Notes: a model not told the origin generated them from the letters alone. A stretch of DNA of 64,000 nt from RUG708 sp050946535 (GCA_050946535.1 JBMNUZ010000001.1:1-64000); one strand, 5' to 3'; positions 53,401 to 61,525 are shown, numbered from the stretch's first letter. Numbers and translations: made by a program.

Positions 53401-54537
53401 GCGAGGACCATCGAAAGCGAAGGCATGACGGTTCACCACGTCGACAAGGTTCATGAAACCGACAACAACTGCATGACGGTAATCGAAAAGGGAATCGTCG
53501 ACTACGTTATCTCCACTGATTCCAGAGGGCGTATTCCTACGAAGGACTCCGTGAAGATAAGAAGAAAAGCTGTAGAGCACGATATCCCGTGCCTTACGTC
53601 GATCGATACGGCCAATGCGCTGGTGAACAGCCTCAAATCGAGATTTACACAGGAATGCACAGAGCTCGTCAATATAAACGACATGAGAGAAAGCCGCCAG
53701 AATCTACACTTCCTGAAGATGAGCGGCACCAGCAACGACTACATCTATTTCAACTGTTTTGATCAGCATATAGATAATCCGGGAGGTCTTTCGGTAATGC
53801 TGTCTGACAGACATCTCGGCATAGGCGGCGACGGAATCTGCCTCATATATCCGTCGGATAAGGCTGACGCGCGAGTCGAGCTCATCAACAAGGACGGCAC
53901 GAACGGCGGTCTTTCAGGAAACGCTCTCAGATGCGTCGGAAAGTACCTGCACGACGTCGGCATTGCCCCGAGGGATATCGTCACTGTAGAGGCCGATGAC
54001 GAGCTTCTGGACATAAAATTAATCAAGAGATATGGTGAGGTCGTAGCTGCAAGTGTGGATATGGGCGAGGTACGTCTCGAACCGGAGCTCATACCGGTCA
54101 ATATTGCAGCTGATAAAGTAATAGACGAGCCGGTGACGATCGGAAGCAGAAATTACAATATAACATGCGTAAGCATCGGCAACCCGCACTGCGTTGTGTT
54201 TGTGAAGAACGTCGACAACATAGACGTTCCAAAGATAGGACCTGTATTTGAGCATAACAAGCTGTTCCCTGAACGCACAAACACTGAATTCGTAAAGGTT
54301 ATAAGCCCTACAAAGATAAAGATGAGAGTCTGGGAACGCGGAAACGGCGAGACATGGGCCTGCGGCACCGGAGCGTGCGCCGCAGTCGTGGCAGCTGTTG
54401 AGAACGGCTACTGTGAAAAAGACCATGAAGTCACGGTGCAGCTGAGAGGCGGAGAACTCAAGATACTCTATTCTCACGGAAGAGTGAGACTCACCGGCGA
54501 TGCGCGTGAGATATTCGAAGGAAATATAATCATATAA
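50485..54537 (+). CDS. carB-dapF: CarB fused to a DapF-like epimerase
   Basis: One 1350-codon frame. Residues 1 to about 1066 are carbamoyl-phosphate synthase large subunit with two ATP-grasp halves (starts VIGSGPIVIGQAAEFDYAG and VFGSGPIRIGQGIEFDYSS) and the C-terminal regulatory domain, full length for CarB. Residues 1073-1350 match diaminopimelate epimerase along its whole length: KMSGTSNDY, DRHLGIGGDGI, NPHCVVFV and WERGNGETWACGTGAC. The second catalytic Cys (1293) is kept, but the first is Ser1144 (GGLSGNALRC). No stop codon or linker separates them. An internal ATG at 53683 lacks a clear ribosome site. If real, one protein joins pyrimidine/arginine and lysine/peptidoglycan synthesis. 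A sequencing error is unlikely but possible. Confidence 0.88.
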   Translation: MPLNKKLKKVMVIGSGPIVIGQAAEFDYAGTQACRALKQEGLEVVLVNSNPATIMTDNQMADAIYIEPLTLDIVKRIIKKEKPDGLLSTLGGQTGLTLSMQLAKEGFLEEEGVMLLGANPETIDKAEDRQQFKDTMQAIGQPVIPSVVVNDVDSAVDFADEIGYPVIIRPAFTLGGTGGGIVNNEAELREITENGLRLSPITQVLVEKCIAGWKEIEFEVMRDSKGNVITVCSMENFDPVGVHTGDSIVIAPCVTLSDKEYQMLRSAALSIISELKVEGGCNCQFALKPDSFEYAVIEVNPRVSRSSALASKATGYPIAKVAAKIAIGFTLDEIKNAVTGNTYACFEPALDYVVVKFPKWPFDKFVYAKRTLGTQMKATGEVMAIGQTFEEALMKAVRGCEIGHKTLDAEHLRAKSDEEIHDRLSVCDDERLFVIYQALSRGISNVDEIHEITKIDKWFLEKIVNIVKMESRLGSEKLDDELYLEAKKMSFLDSEIERLSGQKIQNKRYAVYKMVDTCAAEFDAETPYFYSTYDDDNEAETFIQEQEKEEQPKGTIIVFGSGPIRIGQGIEFDYSSVQCVWALKKAGYEVVIVNNNPETVSTDFDTADRLYFEPLTDEDVMNIIHTEKPDAVVVAYGGGTAIKLTKHLNEHGVPILGTPADSIDMAEDRERFDELLGRLKIKRAEGLTVMTTEEALEAANRIGYPVLMRPSYVLGGQNMIIAFDDDDIKEYMAIILRQDIENPILIDKYLQGIELEVDAICDGKDILIPGIMEHIERTGIHSGDSIAVYPAWNITDDIIEKIVDQSAKLALSMKTLGLVNIQYLIYHNDLYVIEVNPRSSRTVPYISKVTGVPMVELATRTMLGEKLEDMGYGTGLYRKSAYYAVKVPVFSFEKLINVDTHLGPEMKSTGEVLGIASTLEEALYKGLVAAGYKMKRNGGVLITVRDRDKPEIADVARGFADLGFELYATEGTARTIESEGMTVHHVDKVHETDNNCMTVIEKGIVDYVISTDSRGRIPTKDSVKIRRKAVEHDIPCLTSIDTANALVNSLKSRFTQECTELVNINDMRESRQNLHFLKMSGTSNDYIYFNCFDQHIDNPGGLSVMLSDRHLGIGGDGICLIYPSDKADARVELINKDGTNGGLSGNALRCVGKYLHDVGIAPRDIVTVEADDELLDIKLIKRYGEVVAASVDMGEVRLEPELIPVNIAADKVIDEPVTIGSRNYNITCVSIGNPHCVVFVKNVDNIDVPKIGPVFEHNKLFPERTNTEFVKVISPTKIKMRVWERGNGETWACGTGACAAVVAAVENGYCEKDHEVTVQLRGGELKILYSHGRVRLTGDAREIFEGNIII

Positions 54538-54561
54538 GAACTTTACCGAGGAGCAGGAAAT

Positions 54562-56202
54562 ATGAAAGACTTAAAGTACATATTTGTAACCGGGGGCGTT
54601 GTATCAGGCCTCGGCAAGGGAATAACGGCCGCATCACTGGGAAGGCTGCTCAAAGCCAAGGGATACAAGGTGATTTCTCAGAAGCTCGATCCGTATATCA
54701 ATGTCGATCCGGGTACGATGAGTCCTTATCAGCACGGAGAGGTGTTTGTAACCGAGGACGGGGCGGAGACGGACCTGGATCTCGGGCACTATGAGAGATT
54801 CATCGACGAGAATCTGAACAAGTACTCCAACCTCACGACAGGAAAGGTTTACTGGAATGTGCTCAACAAGGAGCGCAGAGGCGATTATCTCGGCGAAACC
54901 ATACAGGTCATACCTCATATTACTAATGAAATCAAAAACTTCATATACTCCGTAGGTAAAAAAGCCGATGCGGACATCGTAATCACCGAAATCGGAGGAA
55001 CCACCGGCGACATCGAAAGCCAGCCGTTCATCGAAGCTATCCGCCAGCTTTCGCTTGAAGTAGGAAAAGAAAACTGCATTTTCATACATGTTACGCTCAT
55101 TCCTTATCTGGAAGGTTCGGGCGAGTACAAGTCGAAGCCGACTCAGCACTCGGTCAAGGAGCTGCGCTCGATGGGCGTTTCTCCAGACATAATCGTGGCA
55201 CGCTGCAGCGCACCTGTTTCTGACAGTATACGCCGCAAGATTTCGCTGTTCTGCAACGTACCTGAAGACTGCGTGATCAACAACACGACCGTTCCAATTC
55301 TGTACGAGGCCCCTATGATGCTCGAGGAGAGCCACTTCTCGGAAATCGTCTGCAGAGAGCTCGGTCTCGAACAGCGTGAAGGCGACATGTCCGACTGGGA
55401 GGCAATGATCAAACGCATTCATTCCAGCCACAAGAAGGTCAAGATAGCTCTCGTCGGAAAATACGTGAGACTCCACGACGCATATCTCTCCGTCGCTGAA
55501 GCTCTGAAGCACGGCGGCTGGGAGAACGGCGCAAATGTGGAGATCGACTGGATTAATTCGGAAGAGGTCGTGAACGATACTGTCGACAGGATGCTCTCAG
55601 ACTGCGACGGAATCATCGTTCCGGGCGGATTCGGCGACAGAGGCATCGAAGGAAAGATCACGGCCATCAAATATGCCAGGGAGCATGACATACCAATGCT
55701 CGGAATCTGCCTCGGCATGCAGCTGGCTGTAATAGATTTCGCGAGAAACGTGCTTGGAATTACAGACGCCAACTCGAGCGAATTCGCGCCTGAAAGCGGT
55801 TCGCCGGTAATCCACTGGATGGCCGATCAGCGCGGAAACATCCAGATGGGCGGCACCATGAGACTGGGTGCGTATCCTTGCAATATCAAGCCTGGTACGA
55901 GGCTTTCAGAGGCTTACGGCGAGGACGTTCAGGAAATACAGGAACGTCACAGACACAGATATGAATTCAACAATTCGTACAGAGAGCGTTTTGAGGAGGC
56001 AGGCGTTGTTTTTTCAGGACTTTCACCGGACGGCAGACTGGTCGAGGCTATGGAAATACCTGACAAGAGATTTTTCATAGGCGTTCAGTTCCATCCTGAA
56101 TTCAAGAGCAGGCCGAACAAGGCTCATCCGCTGTTCAGGGAACTGATAACGGCGGCTCTTAAGTACAGAGAGGACCGTCTGGGAAGCAGCGGAGACAAAT
56201 AA
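54562..56202 (+). CDS. pyrG: CTP synthase
   Basis: Converts UTP to CTP with glutamine. It has 546 residues. The synthase domain begins FVTGGVVSGLGKGITAASLG. The GATase domain has the Cys in GICLGMQLAVIDFARN and a His-Pro-Glu end (VQFHPEF). It starts 24 bp after the carB-dapF fusion with a GAGGAGCAGGAAAT site, so the two are probably co-transcribed. Confidence 0.97.
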   Translation: MKDLKYIFVTGGVVSGLGKGITAASLGRLLKAKGYKVISQKLDPYINVDPGTMSPYQHGEVFVTEDGAETDLDLGHYERFIDENLNKYSNLTTGKVYWNVLNKERRGDYLGETIQVIPHITNEIKNFIYSVGKKADADIVITEIGGTTGDIESQPFIEAIRQLSLEVGKENCIFIHVTLIPYLEGSGEYKSKPTQHSVKELRSMGVSPDIIVARCSAPVSDSIRRKISLFCNVPEDCVINNTTVPILYEAPMMLEESHFSEIVCRELGLEQREGDMSDWEAMIKRIHSSHKKVKIALVGKYVRLHDAYLSVAEALKHGGWENGANVEIDWINSEEVVNDTVDRMLSDCDGIIVPGGFGDRGIEGKITAIKYAREHDIPMLGICLGMQLAVIDFARNVLGITDANSSEFAPESGSPVIHWMADQRGNIQMGGTMRLGAYPCNIKPGTRLSEAYGEDVQEIQERHRHRYEFNNSYRERFEEAGVVFSGLSPDGRLVEAMEIPDKRFFIGVQFHPEFKSRPNKAHPLFRELITAALKYREDRLGSSGDK

Positions 56203-56257
56203 ATCGACGCAAGCTGGTGTTGGACTGCGTTTGCTGCAGGCCTCGCGGGCATCATCG

Positions 56258-56306
56258 GAAACACATGAATCGAAGGCAGCATTGAAAACACATGAATCTA
56301 CGGCAG
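56258..56306. repeat. 27-bp tandem duplication before aroE
   Basis: A unit of about 27 bp (core gaaa-acacatgaatc ... ggcagc) occurs twice in the 125-bp gap between pyrG and aroE. The copies differ at a few bases. No frame with a ribosome site uses it. Confidence 0.7.
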
Positions 56307-56327
56307 CTGGCCAGGCAGGGTGATGAT

Positions 56328-57182
56328 ATGATATACAGCACGAAAACGATGAAAATGGCAGTGATAGGCGACCCTATAGATCATTCGCTCTCTCCGTTCA
56401 TGCACGGGAAGATCATAGAGGAGCACGGATATGACGCTCTTTACATTCCTGTCCTCGTGCGCGGCAGCGAGACCGCGGAATTCACGGAAGCCGCGAAGAG
56501 GATGGGTTTCAGCGGGTTTAACGCGACGATGCCGCACAAAGTCAATCTGCTGGATATTGTCGATGAAATCGATCCAGCTGCAGAATCTTACGGTGCAATA
56601 AACACCGTCCGTATCAGGGACGGCAAAACGTGTGGTTTCAACACCGACGCCCCTGGACTGCTGGCGGCACTCAGAAACAGAGAAGCCAGAGTAAAAGGCG
56701 CGGAAATCATGATAATCGGTGCCGGCGGAGCGTCGGGAGCGGCGGTCCGCGCATTCGCCGAATCAGGTGCGTCTTCGATCACGGTATTGAACCGTACCCT
56801 GAAGAAGGCCGAGGAGCTGACAGCGGATATAGACTGCGCTTCGGCCGTTCAGCTTACGCAGGACAATCTCGCTTCATATGCCGCATCGGCAGATCTGATA
56901 GTAAACTGCACCCCTCTCGGCATGTCGGGCGTAAAGGGAGATTTCAGAGATCTGTCGTTTCTGGATGATTCGAAGGCTTTCGTGACCGACCTCATTTATA
57001 ACCCGTGGAGGACTTCACTCCTTTCATATGCCGAAAAGCGCGGGCTGAAAGTCATGAACGGGCTCGATATGCTCATCTACCAGGGACTGCTCTCGTTTCA
57101 GATATTCACCGGCATAGAGCTCGACCTTGATGCCGAATACAGATTCCTCGAACCGCTGTGCAGGAAACGGCTGGAATACTGA
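56328..57182 (+). CDS. aroE: Shikimate dehydrogenase
   Basis: NADPH reduction of 3-dehydroshikimate in aromatic amino-acid synthesis. From the ATG at 56328 (AGGG 7 nt upstream) it has 284 residues. The frame is open 12 codons further up. Substrate motifs HSLSPFMH and NATMPHK (catalytic Lys) and NTDAPGLLA, and the nucleotide loop GAGGASGAAVRA, are intact. The C-terminus YQGLLSFQIFTG is typical. Its last 22 bp, including the stop, are duplicated downstream. Confidence 0.95.
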   Translation: MIYSTKTMKMAVIGDPIDHSLSPFMHGKIIEEHGYDALYIPVLVRGSETAEFTEAAKRMGFSGFNATMPHKVNLLDIVDEIDPAAESYGAINTVRIRDGKTCGFNTDAPGLLAALRNREARVKGAEIMIIGAGGASGAAVRAFAESGASSITVLNRTLKKAEELTADIDCASAVQLTQDNLASYAASADLIVNCTPLGMSGVKGDFRDLSFLDDSKAFVTDLIYNPWRTSLLSYAEKRGLKVMNGLDMLIYQGLLSFQIFTGIELDLDAEYRFLEPLCRKRLEY

Positions 57183-57210
57183 CCGGAAACGGCTGGAATA
57201 CTGACAGGAA
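57161..57210. repeat. 22-bp tandem duplication spanning the aroE stop
   Basis: The unit [ca/cc]ggaaacggctggaatactga occurs at 57161-57182 and 57183-57204, with a partial third copy. The first copy encodes the last residues and stop of aroE. Confidence 0.85.
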
Positions 57211-57360
57211 TCGCCGCAGAACAGATGTAGTTACTGAAATAATCTGCGAACGCCTTAATAATTCCAGAATATAGGCAAATCCGTCCGAATGTTTCATGGA
57301 AATCATATTTTTCAGACAATAATACACAAAAAATTTTGTATACATTCATCGCTTTTTCTA

Positions 57361-57389
57361 TTGACATCTGGTCCGATGGGATGTATATT
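57361..57389 (+). promoter_or_regulatory. Promoter of type III glutamine synthetase
   Basis: TTGACA (57361-57366), 17 bp, TATATT (57384-57389), about 200 bp upstream of the start codon, leaving a long leader. Confidence 0.85.
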
Positions 57390-57395
57390 AAGCAT

Positions 57396-57446
57396 TGTAA
57401 TCAAGCAAAGGCGCTGTGGATCACACGATTCGTGGCGTCTTTTTTT
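57396..57446 (+). promoter_or_regulatory. Attenuator leader with ANTAR-type loop
   Basis: A terminator stem with several G-U pairs (57410-57418 with 57431-57439) is followed by seven Ts. The alternative fold places AAAGGC (57407-57412) as a hexaloop on a short stem (404-406 with 413-415, extended by ATC/GAT and TGT/ACA). Loops with A at 1 and G at 4 are the known ANTAR signature. The two folds exclude each other. A second such hairpin could not be identified. Downstream, 57477-57520 holds two copies of a CCGG-CTTCCGG motif of unknown use. Confidence 0.55.
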
Positions 57447-57589
57447 ATTTGTATTTGTTCGCAGAATCTGAACGTCTTTTCCGGTCTTCCGGAGGAAACT
57501 TTTCCGGCCTTCCGGAGAAAATCAGGCGGCAGATTTATAGAATAAGCCTTCAAATGAAATTAGCGTATCCATGTGAAAGGAGTATTTTT

Positions 57590-59677
57590 ATGGAAAAGGT
57601 AAGTGACATCTTTGGCAGTATGGTATTCAATGAAGCTGTCATGAAGGAACGCCTTCCGAAACAGACTTACAAGGCTCTCAGGGAATCGATCGATACGAAT
57701 AAGGAACTGACCATGGATGTGGCAAATGTAGTCGCCGCTGAAATGAAAAACTGGGCCATCGAAAACGGTGCCACCCACTTCGCACATTGGTTCCTTCCTC
57801 TGTCAGGAGTAAATGCCGAGAAACACGATGCGTTCATCTCGCCGGTCGGCGACGGTACGGTCATCATGGATTTCTCAGGCAAAGATCTTATCAAGGGAGA
57901 GCCTGACGGTTCCAGCTTCCCTTCAGGCGGAATAAGGGCCACCTTCGAAGCCAGAGGATATACGAACTGGGATCCGACTTCGTATGCATTCATCAAGGAG
58001 AAAACTCTGTGCATCCCGACTGCTTTCGCAGCGTTCGGCGGCGAGGCTCTCGACCAGAAGACCCCGCTTCTCAGATCCATGGACGCTATCAACAAGCAGG
58101 CTATGCGGATCATGAAGATCTTCGGCATGGACGACGTAAAGAAAGTAATAACGTCGGTAGGTGCAGAGCAGGAGTATTTCCTTGTAAATAAAGACGCTTA
58201 CTTAAAGAGGCCTGACCTCATTTACACCGGCAGAACGCTGTTCGGTGCAAAACCTCCTAAGAGACAGGAACTGGACGACCACTATTTCGGCGTCATAAAT
58301 CCTCGTGTCAAGGAATTTATGGAGGATATCGACGTAGAACTCTGGAAGCTCGGTATTCCTGTAAAGACAGAACATAACGAAGTGGCACCTGCTCAGCACG
58401 AAATGGCTCCTATTTACTGCGAAACAAATGTTGCGCTCGATCAGAACCAGCTGAGCATGGAACTGCTCCGCAAGATCGCAAGAAGGCATGACATGGTGTG
58501 CCTGCTTCACGAGAAACCTTTCGCAGGCCTAAACGGTTCGGGAAAACACGTTAACTGGTCGATCTCAACCGATACAGGAATCAATCTTCTCGATCCGGGC
58601 GACAACCCTAAAAAGAACAGCCTGTTCATGCTTATGCTCATAGCCGTTATTCAGGCGGTCGACGATTATCAGGATCTGCTCAGATGCTCGGTAGCATCGG
58701 CAGGAAACGACCACAGACTCGGAGGAAACGAAGCTCCTCCGGCAATCATCTCGATATTCCTCGGCGATGAAATCGGCTATGTAGTCGACAGGATAATCGC
58801 CGGCGAGGAAATCCAAAAAGACAGCGGCGGCCTGTTCGATCTCGGCGCAAATGTCCTTCCTACATTCAAGAAGGACACTACCGACAGAAACAGAACTTCC
58901 CCGTTCGCATTCACAGGCAACAAGTTCGAATTCAGAATGCCTGGATCGGAGCAGTCGATCGGCGACGTATGCTGCGTGCTCAACACCATCGTGGCAGAAT
59001 CGCTCGAGCAGTACGCTGACAGGCTCGAGGGCACGAAAGACCTTCCGGGTGATCTCAGAAAGCTCACCAAGGAAGTTCTTACGAAGCACCAGAGGATCAT
59101 CTACAACGGAGACAACTACACGGACGAATGGGTTGCTCTTGCAGAGAAGAGAGGCCTGCTCAACCTTACAAGCACTGCAACAGCCGTAAAACAGGCATGC
59201 AACAAGAAGAACATAGATCTTTACAAGAAACACGGCATCTTCACTGAGACAGAAGTCCGTGCGAGATTCGAAGTTCAGCTTGAGAACTACGCAAAGATGA
59301 TCAACATCGAAGCGCTCACCATGCTGGACATGGCACGCAAGTTCATTGCTCCTGCTGTCAGTGCATACAGCGCTGATCTTGCGGATACAGCAATCTCCAA
59401 GAAAGAACTCAATGTAAATGCAAACGCTGAACTGACTACGCTCAACAGGCTTTCAGATCTTGCAGAGGTCCTCAATCAGAAGATCGCTCTGCTCGAAGAA
59501 GCAGTGGCAAAGGCAGGAGAATACGATATCGTCGAATCGGCTTCGTATTTCCACGACAGCGTAATTCCTAAGATGACAGAGCTCAGAGTCGTAGCCGATG
59601 AACTCGAGACGATCACGTGCAAAGAGTACTGGCCGTTCCCGAGCTACGGAGATCTCCTCTCGAGCGTACAGTCATAA
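57590..59677 (+). CDS. glnN: Glutamine synthetase type III
   Basis: Makes glutamine from glutamate and ammonia. The start is the ATG at 57590 with AAAGGAG 7 nt upstream, giving 695 residues, typical of type III. 58 further open codons upstream lie in the leader and are not used. Family motifs are the type III N-terminus (FGSMVFNEAVMKERLP), VKTEHNEVAPAQHEMAP, GLNGSGKHVNWS and NDHRLGGNEAPPAIIS. The protein forms a dodecamer. Probably controlled by antitermination in its leader by the ANTAR protein at 48.7 kb. Confidence 0.96.
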   Translation: MEKVSDIFGSMVFNEAVMKERLPKQTYKALRESIDTNKELTMDVANVVAAEMKNWAIENGATHFAHWFLPLSGVNAEKHDAFISPVGDGTVIMDFSGKDLIKGEPDGSSFPSGGIRATFEARGYTNWDPTSYAFIKEKTLCIPTAFAAFGGEALDQKTPLLRSMDAINKQAMRIMKIFGMDDVKKVITSVGAEQEYFLVNKDAYLKRPDLIYTGRTLFGAKPPKRQELDDHYFGVINPRVKEFMEDIDVELWKLGIPVKTEHNEVAPAQHEMAPIYCETNVALDQNQLSMELLRKIARRHDMVCLLHEKPFAGLNGSGKHVNWSISTDTGINLLDPGDNPKKNSLFMLMLIAVIQAVDDYQDLLRCSVASAGNDHRLGGNEAPPAIISIFLGDEIGYVVDRIIAGEEIQKDSGGLFDLGANVLPTFKKDTTDRNRTSPFAFTGNKFEFRMPGSEQSIGDVCCVLNTIVAESLEQYADRLEGTKDLPGDLRKLTKEVLTKHQRIIYNGDNYTDEWVALAEKRGLLNLTSTATAVKQACNKKNIDLYKKHGIFTETEVRARFEVQLENYAKMINIEALTMLDMARKFIAPAVSAYSADLADTAISKKELNVNANAELTTLNRLSDLAEVLNQKIALLEEAVAKAGEYDIVESASYFHDSVIPKMTELRVVADELETITCKEYWPFPSYGDLLSSVQS

Positions 59678-59922
59678 ATAAAGTCCTTAAGATATACAAT
59701 TGATATATGCACACGGAGGAACTGTTCCATGCTGCCGGCGGGCGGCATGGGGCAGAAAGCTCCGGAATCCGCATTAATGCGGACCACAAGTATGTTAAGT
59801 ATTTCTTTTACATATACTTAATTTCATTTGCGGGCCGTGCGGCAGGGCCGGCTGACGGTCAGGCCGCACGTTCTGTAAACTACCATTAAACCATTCAAAA
59901 CTTTTCAAAACTTTTATCTCTG
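59678..59922. other. Gap after glnN
   Basis: No supported gene. A 30-codon frame at 59729 has CGGAGG 9 nt upstream but no similarity. A CCGCATTAATGCGG palindrome lies near 59770. Confidence 0.35.
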
Positions 59923-59952
59923 AAAGCTGCATTTTCATATTGCAGCTTTTTT
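59923..59952 (+). terminator. Terminator after glnN
   Basis: A 9-bp perfect stem AAAGCTGCA/TGCAGCTTT (59923-59931 with 59941-59949) ending in a T run. Confidence 0.88.
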
Positions 59953-60060
59953 CTTTCCATCTTTTTCATTCCCTTTCATTCTCTCTTTTCTGATTTCAAT
60001 CGCGCAAAAATATTGCTGCATATCCGCCTTTTGATATAATGATGTTTCGGGAGGTAGAGA

Positions 60061-60924
60061 ATGATGAATCTGATTATGGCTGTTGTAAGTCTGATCGTTC
60101 CTTTTATATACATTTTTGGCGGCATTCTGTTCGTAAACCGTCCGCCGCGGTTTGGGAAACGCGGCATAGCCTATAAATCCAAGCGCGCATGTCTGAGTGA
60201 AAAGACGTGGGAATATTCAAACCACAGCTTCGGCGTCGTAAGCATATTCATGGGCATTTATCTGGCTGCGTTTACGGGACTTGTGGATGCCATATTGAAA
60301 TATTTTCAGACCAGCTTCGCCTGGGCTGCCACGGCGGCAATGATATGCATACAGATCCTGCTCGTACTGGTGCCGATAAACTATATCGAGAAACATCTCA
60401 AGATTTATTTCGACGAAAACGGCAACGATATGTATCCCGAAGAGCTGGACATTAAAGACAAGAAGACGGACGACGACTGGGAAGACTGGAGCACGTGGCC
60501 GGGCGATGCGGAAAAGGACAAAGAGGACGGCTGGGTCGACTGGGATACCTGGCTCAAGAAGCGCGACGAGGAGCTCGACCGTGAAAGGGCGATGAAAGCC
60601 GCTTCCGAAAACGGCAGCTCCGGAAACGACGAAGCGGCTGGGAGTAAAGGTTCTGCTGAAAAATCGTCAGGTGCAAGTTCAAAGGCAGACGGCACGATAC
60701 AAGATTCTGCTGAAAAATCGTCAGGTGCAGGCGACGAGTCAGAAGACGAAGCAGGCGCAAGGTCAAATGCTGAGGCCGGCGGTACGAAAAAAGATTCTGC
60801 TGAGAAATCGTCTCGTGCAGTCGTTGAGTCAGATGCTGGGGCCGGCGGCGAGGATGGTACGGACGTATCTGGCGGAGATGCCGGAACGGAGAACAGCGGA
60901 GCTGAAAACGAGGAGAATAACTGA
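60061..60924 (+). CDS. SdpI-like membrane protein with acidic repeat tail
   Basis: A 287-residue protein. Residues 1-120 have three predicted membrane helices and an SdpI-family segment (NRPPRFGKRGIAYKSKRACLSEKTWEYSN). In Bacillus, SdpI confers immunity to the SdpC toxin and acts as a signalling receptor. Residues about 130-287 are a charged, low-complexity tail with three copies of a (G/D)SAEKSS motif and many Asp/Glu, probably cytoplasmic. The GGGAGG site is 10 nt upstream. A similar gene follows 4 bp later. No toxin or autorepressor gene of the sdp type is nearby. Confidence 0.78.
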   Translation: MMNLIMAVVSLIVPFIYIFGGILFVNRPPRFGKRGIAYKSKRACLSEKTWEYSNHSFGVVSIFMGIYLAAFTGLVDAILKYFQTSFAWAATAAMICIQILLVLVPINYIEKHLKIYFDENGNDMYPEELDIKDKKTDDDWEDWSTWPGDAEKDKEDGWVDWDTWLKKRDEELDRERAMKAASENGSSGNDEAAGSKGSAEKSSGASSKADGTIQDSAEKSSGAGDESEDEAGARSNAEAGGTKKDSAEKSSRAVVESDAGAGGEDGTDVSGGDAGTENSGAENEENN

Positions 60925-60928
60925 ATAA

Positions 60929-61525
60929 ATGATTATATTACAGCTGATACTGAGCATCATAATTCCTGCCGTTCTAGTGATCGGGGGCAGGAGGTACATC
61001 AGAAATCTTCCTGCATACGGCGAAAAACGCTTTTTCAGATTTCATTCCAGACGGGCTGCGGCCTCTGAAGAAGCGTGGCACTTTGCAAACAACCTGTACG
61101 CCCATATGCTTTATACGTCAGGTCTGAGCATAGGCGTGATCACCGTGGTCTTTTTCCTGGTGGCATCTCACTACACGAGCCATACCTGGATAATGTGCAT
61201 CTCGCTGATCGTGGTTCAGATAGCCGGAAGCATCGTGCTCCCCGCGGCGGTTGCCGATTTCATGCTGAGAAGAACATACGACAAGAACGGCGAACTGATA
61301 GATAATGATCAGGACGATGAACCGGATGAGAATAATGCAGAGGGAAATGATAACGAAACCGCAGCTGTATCCGATGGGCAGGAGGAAGAAGATCGCGGGC
61401 AGTCAGAACCGGACGATAATGACGATGAATTTCATTCTGACGCCGGGCAGGATGCGGCCCAGATTGCATCGACTGATAATGTAGACGAAATCGGAAACGA
61501 GGGACATGATATAAGAAATGATTGA
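60929..61525 (+). CDS. Second SdpI-like membrane protein with acidic tail
   Basis: A 198-residue paralogue of the preceding gene: an N-terminal helix, NLPAYGEKRFFRFHSRRAAASEEAWHFANNLYAHML corresponding to the SdpI conserved block, two more helices, then an 80-residue Asp/Glu-rich tail without the SAEKSS repeats. It starts 4 bp after the first gene's stop with GAGGAG 12 nt upstream. Shared architecture suggests duplication and perhaps a heteromer. Function not known. Confidence 0.75.
   Translation: MIILQLILSIIIPAVLVIGGRRYIRNLPAYGEKRFFRFHSRRAAASEEAWHFANNLYAHMLYTSGLSIGVITVVFFLVASHYTSHTWIMCISLIVVQIAGSIVLPAAVADFMLRRTYDKNGELIDNDQDDEPDENNAEGNDNETAAVSDGQEEEDRGQSEPDDNDDEFHSDAGQDAAQIASTDNVDEIGNEGHDIRND

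Noticed and set aside
57416..57589. 58-codon N-terminal extension of glutamine synthetase
   Set aside because: It covers the leader and terminator. The ATG at 57590 has a good ribosome site and matches the family start.
59707..59889. 60-codon ORF after glnN
   Set aside because: Its start has no proper ribosome site. The nearby GGAGG points to a different, 30-codon frame with no similarity.
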